Shown here: piece after piece, positions 9,528 through 18,014 of the stretch
How the letters are laid out: each line of letters opens with the position of its first letter
Position numbering within the stretch: position 1 is the stretch's first letter
Source of the DNA: Gracilaria vermiculophylla
Taxonomy: Eukaryota; Rhodophyta; Florideophyceae; Gracilariales; Gracilariaceae
Direction: 5' to 3'
Length of the DNA stretch: 64,000 bases
Assembly: GCA_019155205.2 (NCBI GenBank)
Contig: JAHNZQ020000308.1
Span: 3,932,735-3,996,734 of the forward strand
Notes under the pieces: generated by a model
What the model saw: the letters and a program-made list of their open reading frames with translations, nothing else
What the model was told of the DNA's origin: nothing
The model's database searches: none
Program-made: the position numbers and the translations under genes

Positions 9528-10337
9528 ATGACGCTCATGGATTCGGTAACGCCCCAAGCGCCCGATCGACTGCCGCCGCCGCCCCACTTCTGGGGCCCGT
9601 TTCGTCCCTTGTTCGGCGGCCACACTCTCTTCGAGGCCGCCACCTCCACCATTTTGCCCACCTTTCTCGTGTTCGTGTGGCGCTTTTTGTTTGCGTGTTT
9701 CCTTGTCACCGTTCTGGTTTACTACGCCGTCTTGGACGAGTACCGCTTCGAATCGCTCGGCGTCTGGATCCATATAGGTTTGGCACTGTCCTTCTTTTTG
9801 CTCTCCATGTGCTCGTTCTTGTTTCTCATGCAGAAGCATCATCCGCCACACCCCTCCGCACTCTCCTTCTGTTCCATCCTCCTGTATCAAGTATTTGCCA
9901 CTGGCGCCCTGTTCTTCGCCGTCGCGTACTGGGTGTTCCTGCACGATTACGCCCTAGATCTCAGCTTTTCGCAAGTGGTGCAGAACGCCGCCACGGTCGT
10001 CATGTTGCTGCTGGACATCGTTCTCACTTTGCGCGTCCAGTTCAAGCTGGTGTACTCCATGTGTTTTGTGGCCTTCGTCTTGGCCTACGTCATTTTCGTG
10101 TGGGCTCGCTTTGCCATTACTCACATGTTCGTGTACGATTTGCTGGACTACCGCCAACAATCAAATGGTGTCACAGTAGCTTGCTACATTGGCGGCCTGG
10201 CTTGGGCTTTGCTAGCCTCTTTCTTCGTCTTTTTATTATCTCGCCTCAGTAGGCTGCCTTGCGTGAAGGTCCGCTCCACATATTCGAAGGAAGGATCACC
10301 CGCGTCACACCGAAATCGATACTTTGCATTTGTTTAA
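9528..10337 (+). CDS. Six-span membrane protein, Rolling-stone/FAR-17a-like, paralogue 1 (269 aa)
   Basis: This is a compact polytopic protein with about six hydrophobic spans near residues 44-66, 77-99, 114-136, 147-168, 171-195 and 212-236. Before span 1 it carries the motif FGGHTLFEA. After that span comes a Phe-x-x-x-x-Trp motif (FESLGVW). Span 4 ends in LLDIVLTLRVQF. The same landmarks appear in the two following genes, so the three are tandem paralogues. The pattern resembles the Rolling-stone / FAR-17a / AIG1 superfamily, some members of which hydrolyse fatty-acid esters of hydroxy fatty acids. That match rests on topology and a few motifs only, and no activity should be assumed. The ATG at 9528 is the first in frame; 9537 is an alternative. 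The short C-terminal tail is basic. Confidence 0.72.
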   Translation: MTLMDSVTPQAPDRLPPPPHFWGPFRPLFGGHTLFEAATSTILPTFLVFVWRFLFACFLVTVLVYYAVLDEYRFESLGVWIHIGLALSFFLLSMCSFLFLMQKHHPPHPSALSFCSILLYQVFATGALFFAVAYWVFLHDYALDLSFSQVVQNAATVVMLLLDIVLTLRVQFKLVYSMCFVAFVLAYVIFVWARFAITHMFVYDLLDYRQQSNGVTVACYIGGLAWALLASFFVFLLSRLSRLPCVKVRSTYSKEGSPASHRNRYFAFV

Positions 10338-12599
10338 CTAGGGACTCCCGCATTGTTCCATCCTCACCTTTGATTTGATTTCATTTTGCTGCTGTGCCCT
10401 CTGTTGTCGTGGTGTACAGGACGCTTCGATAGTCGTTTGTTGTATACCGCTGTTCTACATTCGAGGACAGAATGCGTAACCTGGAGGTGTAGATACACAA
10501 TTCTATCGAATGCACACTGCTTTAGGCGTCGTCTAGGAAGGCACAGGCGGGACGTGGTATCGGGTAATCATTGACGTAAGAAACGTGGCGATCAGCAATC
10601 TTAAGTATGTACCATTCATAATCACTGTTTTGATTATTCGTACTTTACTTCATCTGTATAGTATGCCTCTATAGCGTCGGGCGTCAATACTGGCCCCAGC
10701 TCGAGCAGCGTAGAGGCATTAAACCGTATCAATTTCAGATACCCGTTCTGTTTTTGTCACCCATCGAACAACCGCTGTTTTTCAAGAACAAGGCTCGAAG
10801 TTGACAGCATAGAAAATGTGATACAAGATTCAGTGCATAAGTCATGAGACGGATGTTACGCACTACGGATATTGCGTTTGTAGTAAACACAAACATGTGT
10901 TGATCGACCATACATGTTGTTGTTAGAGAACATGCGATAGCCATTGCTGCCGTGCACCTGGACCTGTATGCCTCATAAAGTCAACTTCATTCGGACGTGT
11001 GGGGTTTCGTGGTCTGAAAGCCTCAACTTTATTTTGAATACTCTGTTGCGGGCAGATGTGCGCTCCAGTCGCGTTCGGTGCTGTGCACTGGAATAAGTAC
11101 CGTGGCCCGTTCAGCGTGCCTTTCTGTGGTACGGTCAGCAGTACACGAGCGCCCGTTGACAGACATAGGCGGCAATGAACTGCTTTCAAAAATGGCATGC
11201 ACCGTGCGCTTTTCTGGGCACACAGTGAAAGGGCGCAATCGGTGATGTCGTCGCGTTGCGGATAAAACCGTCCACCAGGGAGGGCTAAGGGTTATGACGT
11301 CGGCACGACAGCAGACAGTGTCACCGCGATGCAGCGATTATTACAGCCGTGACGCACTACAGCGGTGAAGACGTCAGGCAAGGCAGTTTAGCGGTGGCAC
11401 AAGTCTTCTCTCCAGCATAACTCGCAGTGTATGTTATATTACGTGTTGTGTGTGTTCCGCGCCATCGTGTAGCAGCACAAAGACTAGCAACATGACCGAT
11501 ACATGCATAAGAACAAACGAGTGCTTACAGAATAGACTTGCGCAGGTCATGTCGAGCGGCAGGGAGTTGCATAGCAATAAAAGCATCATAGACGACTGCA
11601 CGCAGGCAGTAGCGGGCTGACGTCACGTAAGTACATGTAGCAGAGATTTGTACGAGTCGTGAAAATTCGAATCGGCGTTTTTGAATATTATCGTTTTCAT
11701 GTTGTGGAGAATTATGTGGAGAGGATTATTGGGCATACACGGAGGCGATGAGTGTCAGCCGCTTTCGAGACGGGTGCCCATCACAGGTAAAACTCAATCA
11801 TTTTCTTGACGATGGGTCGAGGCGTGGGGGTGCGTTGCGGAAAACTGAAGCCATTGACGATTACAAAAGCGGTGAGGGGTTGTGAAGTATGCACTTGGCG
11901 AAAACGTAAATGGTGGTAAACACGAAAGCTAGCGGCAATGTGGACTTGGACTGTAAGGTACGAAGGGTGGCTACGCTTGGATGAAGTAGAAGGTTCACAT
12001 GGCAAGAAATTGAAACAGGATTTGGCCGAGCAGAAGATACTTTACAGACGTGCTTGTGTTTGGTGTAAGGTAAGGCAGCAAGACGGGTTTTGTTACAGGC
12101 ACGGTGACACAGGCGGCACAAATGTGAGAAACACTGGCGCTCATACAGCGATTGGCGGCTTGTGGAGCGTTTGGCGCCCGCAGGCACCGGGTAGCTGAAC
12201 AAAATGAGCTGCACGAAGCCGACGCACGCGGTTCCTGTGGCTGAGAAGGATGTGCTCACGGCATGCACGTGACTGGGGCTTGTTGGTACTGGGGGACGCG
12301 TTGCTCGCCGTGGGCGGCGCTTTTTTCGGCGCGCGGTTGTTACTGCGCTGGAAGTGAAGACATGTTCACCACAGCTTTTGGGGCCGAGGAGCAGCGTTTT
12401 TCATACAATCATGGCACGAGAGCTGCGAGTCATTAATTGTGCAACGAAACAGCGGCGGTGGGGGCGGTAATTACTGCGATGGCTTTTGCACGGCAACGGG
12501 AGCGGGGCAACACGGACCGCACGTGGAGTGGGTAGGGGTGTGATGGGCGCCATGGGTGTATTCAGTGCAATGCAGCGGTTGCAGTGACAACCCTTTTTC
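10338..12599. other. Intergenic, no gene seen
   Basis: Open frames are short (at most about 135 codons), overlap on both strands and show no domain. Base composition is ordinary until about 12.6 kb. I saw no tRNA-like arm or obvious mobile-element coding remnant. Confidence 0.5.
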
Positions 12600-12884
12600 A
12601 TCGTCGGGATGAGATACAGGGCGATGAGCCTGAGCTGCTCGGACGCGGCACTCAGGCCAAGACTGGTGCAGCGCGGCGTTCGCGACCCACGCGGCGCCGA
12701 AAACGTGGTGAGCACGTAGGCACGGCGGAGACGTTGCGACCACGAGCGCGGCGACGCCGTGCATGCTGCGCATCACACACGGCGGCGCGCGGCGGCGGAG
12801 GCGAAGCGAGCGAGGGGGGCGAGACGCGGCTGCGGGCAGGGGGGCGCCGCGCGCAGGGGAGAGGCGGCGCGCCGCGGTTGCGCC

Positions 12885-12967
12885 AAGAAGCGCGCGGCGG
12901 CAAGCAGCGCGCGGCGACAAGCAGCGCGCGGCGACAAAGCAGCGCGCGGCGACACGCAGCGCGCGGC
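12885..12967. repeat. 17/18-bp GC-rich tandem repeat, about 5 units
   Basis: The unit is close to AAGCAGCGCGCGGCGAC. Three inner units are nearly identical and the outer ones diverge. Confidence 0.8.
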
Positions 12968-13162
12968 TTGGCGCTCGCGCGTGCGGCGACGGCGGCGGGC
13001 GACGGTAGTAGGCGCTGGGGGCGCGTGAGACGCGACGCGCCAGCGTGGCGCGCCAAGTCGCGCGACGGCGCGAAAGCGATCAGCGCCGCCGCGAAGCGGC
13101 AAGCGCCGCCGCGAAGCGACAGGCAGCCAAACAGCTCAGCGCTGACACACAGCCGACCCCAA

Positions 13163-13163
<1 letters not shown>

Positions 13164-13203
<40 letters not shown>
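13164..13203. repeat. (GCC)n trinucleotide run
   Basis: A 40-bp uninterrupted GCC run in the GC-rich spacer. Confidence 0.9.
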
Positions 13204-13462
13204 CGCCCATCGGCCGCCGCTGTAAGCTGCGCGCCACCGCTGCTGCACCGGTGACTCAATTCAGCGCGTGCGCGTCACGCGTACGGCGCACCGTCAGCTA
13301 CATCGCCGCCTGCGCCCGCACACGCGGCGCTCTTTCAGCGCGCCCCCCCCCCCCCGCGTGTGCCACGCCCCGCGCCCCAACCACCGCACGCCAAGTCCGC
13401 GATTCCCGGATCTGTGCCCGCGCGCCGTCATGGCGCGCTGACCGTCGTGCATGGCGCTTCGT

Positions 13463-13463
<1 letters not shown>

Positions 13464-13554
<91 letters not shown>
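13464..13554. repeat. Poly-C tract of 91 bp
   Basis: Ninety-one consecutive C residues, bounded by GTT on the left and G on the right, about 170 bp before the ATG of paralogue 2. The opposite strand is poly-G and could form quadruplexes. The exact length may be unreliable because long homopolymers sequence and assemble poorly. Confidence 0.95.
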
Positions 13555-13555
<1 letters not shown>

Positions 13556-13609
13556 CCCCCGGCCCGCCCCGCGCTCAGGGCCCCGGCCCCTCCTCCCGGG
13601 CCCCTCGTT

Positions 13610-13630
13610 CCCCCCCCCCCCCCCCCCCCC
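13610..13630. repeat. Second poly-C tract, 21 bp
   Basis: A 21-bp C run preceded by CTCGTT. The longer tract is preceded by the similar CTTCGTT, so the two may share an origin by local duplication. Confidence 0.9.
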
Positions 13631-13726
13631 GCCCCGCCCCCGTAACGTCAGCGCTCGTTCCCTTCCCCCTCGCGACTGCCCTGGCTGTTCGCGCGCGCAA
13701 CGTCAACGTCTTCCCCGCCCTCCGCC

Positions 13727-15427
13727 ATGCTCCCGCCGCCACGGCCGCCACCAACTGTGCCGTCCAACCCGCGGCTCCTCACCCCGCCTCCCCCCCTCGC
13801 TGATGCCAGCTTCGTTGAACAGCCCTCCGCCCCCCCCTTGTCCACCGTTGCCTCCTCTGTGCGCCCCGTCTCCTCCCCTCTCTCGCTGCCAGACATGAAC
13901 GCCGTCTCGGATTCCGACTCCGTGCATTCGGCCGCGCCCAACAAGCATCTGCACCTCTTTCGCGCCCCGCTTCTGTTCCAGCCGCACGAGTTTACCGAGG
14001 CCTCGCGTTCCGCCTGCCTCCCCTTGCCAGTGCTGCTGCTTCTGCGTCTGTTTTCCGCCGCCGCCCTCGTCGGCCATCTCGTCTTCTTCTCGCTGCGCGC
14101 CGACTTCCGCTTCACTGAGTACCTAACTTGGAATTACGCTGCCCTCACTCTCGCTTTGCTGCTCGCCCTCACCTGTTCCCTCCTGGACCTCATCCACGAC
14201 CACCCTGATCAACAAGACAACGAACCAACACTACTCACTAACTTAACCGAACAAAACACCCCCGATGACGTCGAGCGCCAGTCCCACGCCCCCGCCCCGT
14301 TCGCGCCACCCAAATGGCTTCTCCTCTTCACTCGCTTCACCGTTCCAGTGTACCAGCTCGCCGTATCTGCCACCGTCTTCGGCGCCGTCGTCTTCTGGGC
14401 AGCCATCTACTTTAACGCTTCCATCCCACTCACGTACGCACTCCTCACGCAGGCCGTCGCCGCCCCTGCCATCGCCGTCCTCGATTTCCTCCTTTCCTTC
14501 CGAATGAATTTCCGTCTCATCTACATCGTCCCCTACCTCATATACAATGCAGCCTACCTCGCTGTCGCCTACACTCTCACAGAACGTGCCTACCTGTTCA
14601 TTTTTCTTCGTCGCGACGCAAGCCGAAGTGCCTTTGCCGCAAAGGCTGCGGGACTGGCTGCTGCCAGTGTTTTCACTGCCGTTCTGCTCTACGTTATCAC
14701 TGCCCTGCGCTATCTGCGTGCAACAAGGTCGCTACCGGAGGCTATTTCCGCCAGGAGCAAATCACGAAGAGTGTTGGAGGATCGTGCCGAGTCCGCCTCG
14801 CGCTCCGTTGCGTCCTCGCATTCACATCATTCCGACCTTTCGCACCTCGGCCTCCGTCGCGTGCCCAGCAACTCTTTCTATGGCACTGCTGAGTTTGTAC
14901 AAGTCGAGAATGAAGACCAACTAGACCACTCTGCCTCCCTGTCCGGACGCGACCGCGCATCTGTGCCTATCAACCTCGGTGGCGATGCGTCCGGCCGCAG
15001 CTCGTGGTTCCGATCGTCCAGTGCGCGCTTGACCGCGTCTCTTTCGGGCGGCAGTGCGGGCGACGGGCGCCCTGGTTTTGCCAGGACCAGTTCCTTATCA
15101 AGTGTTTGGGACGACATGCAGCAGCCGCCTCCGCAAAAAGAAGATGAGGTGTTCTCCATGCCCGCGTGCTACAATGCGGCGAAGCAGGCCGACATGGTCA
15201 AGCTGCCCCACGTTCCGCGCGTAGACTCGGGCAAGCAAATACCGAGGATCGCTTCGCGGCAGGCGTCTGGCAAGTTCTCAAGGACGAGCTCTTCGAATAG
15301 CGTGCGCCCAGGCCCCGCTCCCCACCTGCCGTCCTCCGCGTTCACTGCATCCATGCTGGCGCGGAATAGCAGTGCTCACCGTGCGGACGGCAAAAGAAGG
15401 AGGGGCGGCCACGTCGGACCCAGGTAA
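13727..15427 (+). CDS. Six-span membrane protein, Rolling-stone/FAR-17a-like, paralogue 2, long C-terminal tail (566 aa)
   Basis: This is the second member of the tandem family. The N-terminal part is Pro-rich. Membrane spans fall at about residues 100-380, with the shared landmarks: FTEASR before span 1, FTEYLTWNY after it, and LDFLLSFRMNF at the end of span 4, where paralogue 3 has DSLLSFRMMF. An acidic, polar insert lies between spans 2 and 3. After the last span a tail of about 200 residues is rich in Ser, Arg and His, includes HSHHSD, and looks disordered and phosphorylatable; the other two paralogues lack such a tail. The start at 13727 gives a 56-residue low-complexity leader; the ATG at 13894 would give an N-terminus closer in length to paralogue 1. 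Function is unknown. Confidence 0.7.
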   Translation: MLPPPRPPPTVPSNPRLLTPPPPLADASFVEQPSAPPLSTVASSVRPVSSPLSLPDMNAVSDSDSVHSAAPNKHLHLFRAPLLFQPHEFTEASRSACLPLPVLLLLRLFSAAALVGHLVFFSLRADFRFTEYLTWNYAALTLALLLALTCSLLDLIHDHPDQQDNEPTLLTNLTEQNTPDDVERQSHAPAPFAPPKWLLLFTRFTVPVYQLAVSATVFGAVVFWAAIYFNASIPLTYALLTQAVAAPAIAVLDFLLSFRMNFRLIYIVPYLIYNAAYLAVAYTLTERAYLFIFLRRDASRSAFAAKAAGLAAASVFTAVLLYVITALRYLRATRSLPEAISARSKSRRVLEDRAESASRSVASSHSHHSDLSHLGLRRVPSNSFYGTAEFVQVENEDQLDHSASLSGRDRASVPINLGGDASGRSSWFRSSSARLTASLSGGSAGDGRPGFARTSSLSSVWDDMQQPPPQKEDEVFSMPACYNAAKQADMVKLPHVPRVDSGKQIPRIASRQASGKFSRTSSSNSVRPGPAPHLPSSAFTASMLARNSSAHRADGKRRRGGHVGPR

Positions 15428-16519
15428 GGGAGGGGGTGCCCGATCTCGCACCCTTGTCAATACTTTTGATGCCGTTATTTTTTTTTTTTGTGGACGGCTA
15501 CAACAAGGCGTCAACACCGCGTGCCTCATCCTGAATTCGTTGTATGTTTCGGTACAAGCCAAGGTGATGCTTGCTTTTCCGCCTTGCCCAAGTTCTCCCT
15601 GCGAGCTTGTTTCAACGACTTTGCCATCCTTCACCGCTCTTCTTTGCTTTGCGCGTGTTCTCGAAAACTGTCGGTCCTCAGCCGTTTTGTGGCCAAATTA
15701 TGCGTAAGAAAATTATGACGGGACATGATATCAGGCCAGCCATTTTGGTGATGCAGCCCGGGCCCCACCCGTACAAGTAAGTTTCCCAAGATTTACCGGG
15801 AGCCCTGGGAAGCGTAGTCGACCTGTCCCGGCAGCGAATGGGTCCACCGCGGTATGTATCTCAAAGCAGTAAAGAGAGTAACAGCTTCGATATCTGCGCG
15901 ATGCTAGTCGTCACGGAAGGGTAAAATTTTGTGACAATTTGTGTTCTAGTCACCGACAGCGTCAGAACCCACGGGCTGCTGCGCCCGAGTTGTGTAGGTG
16001 TGAAGAACACGCAACTGTTGCTATGATGCGCGTGTTCAGACTAGAGTTTGTAATTTTGGTAGCGGGTTGCGCGGAGCACATTTTCTGAACTTCAACGCTG
16101 TGTTTGTCATGTCAGAACATGGTGCAGCGGTAATTCGGCGTTGTGTTCAACTTATGTTAATCACACAAGGTAGTCCGTACACGCTGTCTGTACAATACCG
16201 AATCTATCTGTCCGGGCCTCGGACAGACAACTATCATCTCTGCCACCGCCCAAGAATCATGAAAGGGGCAGTTCAATCCATTCGAGTGCTCTGCTCAATA
16301 ATGTTTTACCACACTATCTAAGGGCAAAACTTCTCAATGGATGGGTATGCATCAGTTTAAAGCCGGTGCGCTTCGTACGCAATTATGTTCAACAAAATGC
16401 CCAGCCCTACCCTCATATTTGCTCCGTGGACAACCCCATTCTCCTGTTAATCACCCGCAGACGCTTCACTCGATGTCCAGACGTTTTCGAGCTGGTTCGT
16501 GACCGTTCCAAAAGACGAG
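15428..16519. other. Intergenic between paralogues 2 and 3, no gene seen
   Basis: There is a T-rich run just after the stop (about 15477-15489) and no recognisable coding frame. It presumably holds the 3' end of paralogue 2 and the promoter of paralogue 3. Confidence 0.45.
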
Positions 16520-17536
16520 ATGGAAACGATCACAACACCTCCCAGCGTTCTGCGGCGTGGAGACGAACGGCAAAACGAACGGTCACCTTTAGAGCCTTCA
16601 TCGCAAACGTCATCGTACAAAAAAGCATTGCTTCGAACCACTAGCAGTCAGTCTTGGTCACAAGATTTTGAACACAAACATCGGCAGGCAACTCGCGACT
16701 TGGCACCGGGTATTCCGTTCCTCAACGGCCCGGCATGCAAGTTCCACACTCTAGCGGAAGCAGGAGGCTCCGTTTGGGTGTCGTCGCGCGTGATTCTCCT
16801 GTGGCGATTGTGCTGTACATGGCTTTTTGTATTCACTCTAGGGTTGTTCGCTCCAAGTGGACAATTTAATTACTGTTGGTTGAGCACATGGATTTACATT
16901 GGGGTAACATGCACAATGATTCTCTCGACCTTCAGCTCATTGTTCTACCATTTGTATCCAGAGCGGTCTTCTTCAGTGATTTCGGGGCAATGGCTCTTCC
17001 TGTTCATAGCTAATACCACAGTGTGCATGTACCAAGTATTCTTATCACTTTCTGCCGGAGTGGATCTCGTATACTGGCTTTTGCTGAACGAGAGGCAAGG
17101 AGTGCTGACATCGCGCATATTTCTTCACGTTGTCAATTTTCTGCTCCTCTTCATAGACTCCCTTCTTTCCTTTCGGATGATGTTTCACCTGACCTACGTG
17201 CTTGTCGCGGTCGCTATCGTAGCCGCATGGCTTATTTTTGCTTGGATTCGGTACACCATTACCAAGCAGTGGATTCATCAAGTTCTGGATTTTAAGATCG
17301 TTGGAACAAGTCGGGCTGTAAAGGCGCATATCGCAATAGTCGTCACATTTCTAGTCGTTTGCATATTCTTTCTCCTTCTTAATCGCTTAAATCGACTCAA
17401 CGTTATATCTCGCAGAATAAGCGCAATTATTGCTGATGAACTTGAAGTTTCGAAAGAATCCATCACGACGGACGAAGAAAATCAAATGGACAGTGATCTT
17501 GAAGACATCATAATTGAATCAAGAGCCAAATTATAG
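16520..17536 (+). CDS. Six-span membrane protein, Rolling-stone/FAR-17a-like, paralogue 3 (338 aa)
   Basis: This is the third tandem member. A polar N-terminus of about 90 residues ends in FHTLAEAGG, equivalent to FGGHTLFEA in paralogue 1. Spans follow at about residues 95-300. Landmarks are FNYCWLSTWIY after span 1 and DSLLSFRMMFHLTY at the end of span 4, where His replaces the Lys of paralogue 1 and the Arg of paralogue 2. The gene ends with an acidic tail. The in-frame ATG at 16520 follows a GTG-initiated extension of seven codons that I do not use. Codon use here is less GC-biased than in paralogues 1 and 2, so the three copies are probably old. Function is unknown; membrane localisation is secure. 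Confidence 0.75.
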   Translation: METITTPPSVLRRGDERQNERSPLEPSSQTSSYKKALLRTTSSQSWSQDFEHKHRQATRDLAPGIPFLNGPACKFHTLAEAGGSVWVSSRVILLWRLCCTWLFVFTLGLFAPSGQFNYCWLSTWIYIGVTCTMILSTFSSLFYHLYPERSSSVISGQWLFLFIANTTVCMYQVFLSLSAGVDLVYWLLLNERQGVLTSRIFLHVVNFLLLFIDSLLSFRMMFHLTYVLVAVAIVAAWLIFAWIRYTITKQWIHQVLDFKIVGTSRAVKAHIAIVVTFLVVCIFFLLLNRLNRLNVISRRISAIIADELEVSKESITTDEENQMDSDLEDIIIESRAKL

Positions 17537-18014
17537 CCAGAGAAAGGTAGGAGAATGTTTTTCGTTGATATCTTGTGCTTCGTGTTTCAGCCTTTACCGT
17601 TGCACATACACTGTAAACTCAACATGTACAGTCAGATATGATCCAAGACCCATTATGTTTGGTAATTGTTAAAAATCGGAGGATGATTGAATGTTCAGTC
17701 CAACATGTCAATGGAAATCAATCACGTTTCCCACAAAGTCACGCGTGTATTTTTTTGTTTGCAAAGGAGTATGGTATATACGGATATACGGGAGAGAAGG
17801 GGAAGGGGGGATGGGGGCGGGCTCGGGGAGGGGGAGGAACACTGCCAGAGCAGTATGTTGGACCGATGTTTGTCATATTCATTATCTCATACAACAGACA
17901 GAAATGTGAAAGAGAGGTCTCCGAACCTAAGAAGATTGAGCCCTACCCAGCTAACACAGTTCTCAACATGTTCCTCATTGAACTCTCGCTGATTTTCACT
18001 AGTCGCTCGAATTT
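17537..18014. other. Convergent 3' spacer with a G-rich block
   Basis: This lies between the stops of paralogue 3 and MLH1. It holds a purine-only, G-rich segment at about 17790-17836 with at least five runs of three or more G, able in principle to form a quadruplex on the plus strand. There is no gene. Confidence 0.6.

Larger units (their letters stand above)
12600..13726. other. Very GC-rich low-complexity spacer upstream of paralogue 2
   Basis: This stretch is dominated by CG-rich simple sequence: a 17/18-bp tandem repeat, a GCC trinucleotide run and two poly-C tracts, listed separately. It is open in many frames on both strands (Arg/Ala/Pro-rich, up to 215 codons), which is a composition effect. 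It presumably carries the promoter and 5' leader of the gene starting at 13727. Confidence 0.6.

Noticed and set aside
12584..13250. ORFs of 200 codons on both strands rich in Arg, Ala and Gly
   Set aside because: GC-rich simple sequence lacks stop codons by composition; there are no domains and the frames overlap on both strands.
13251..13898. 215-codon polyproline ORF through the poly-C tract
   Set aside because: The Pro run is a homopolymer artefact, and the frame overlaps the start of the better-supported paralogue 2 in another phase.
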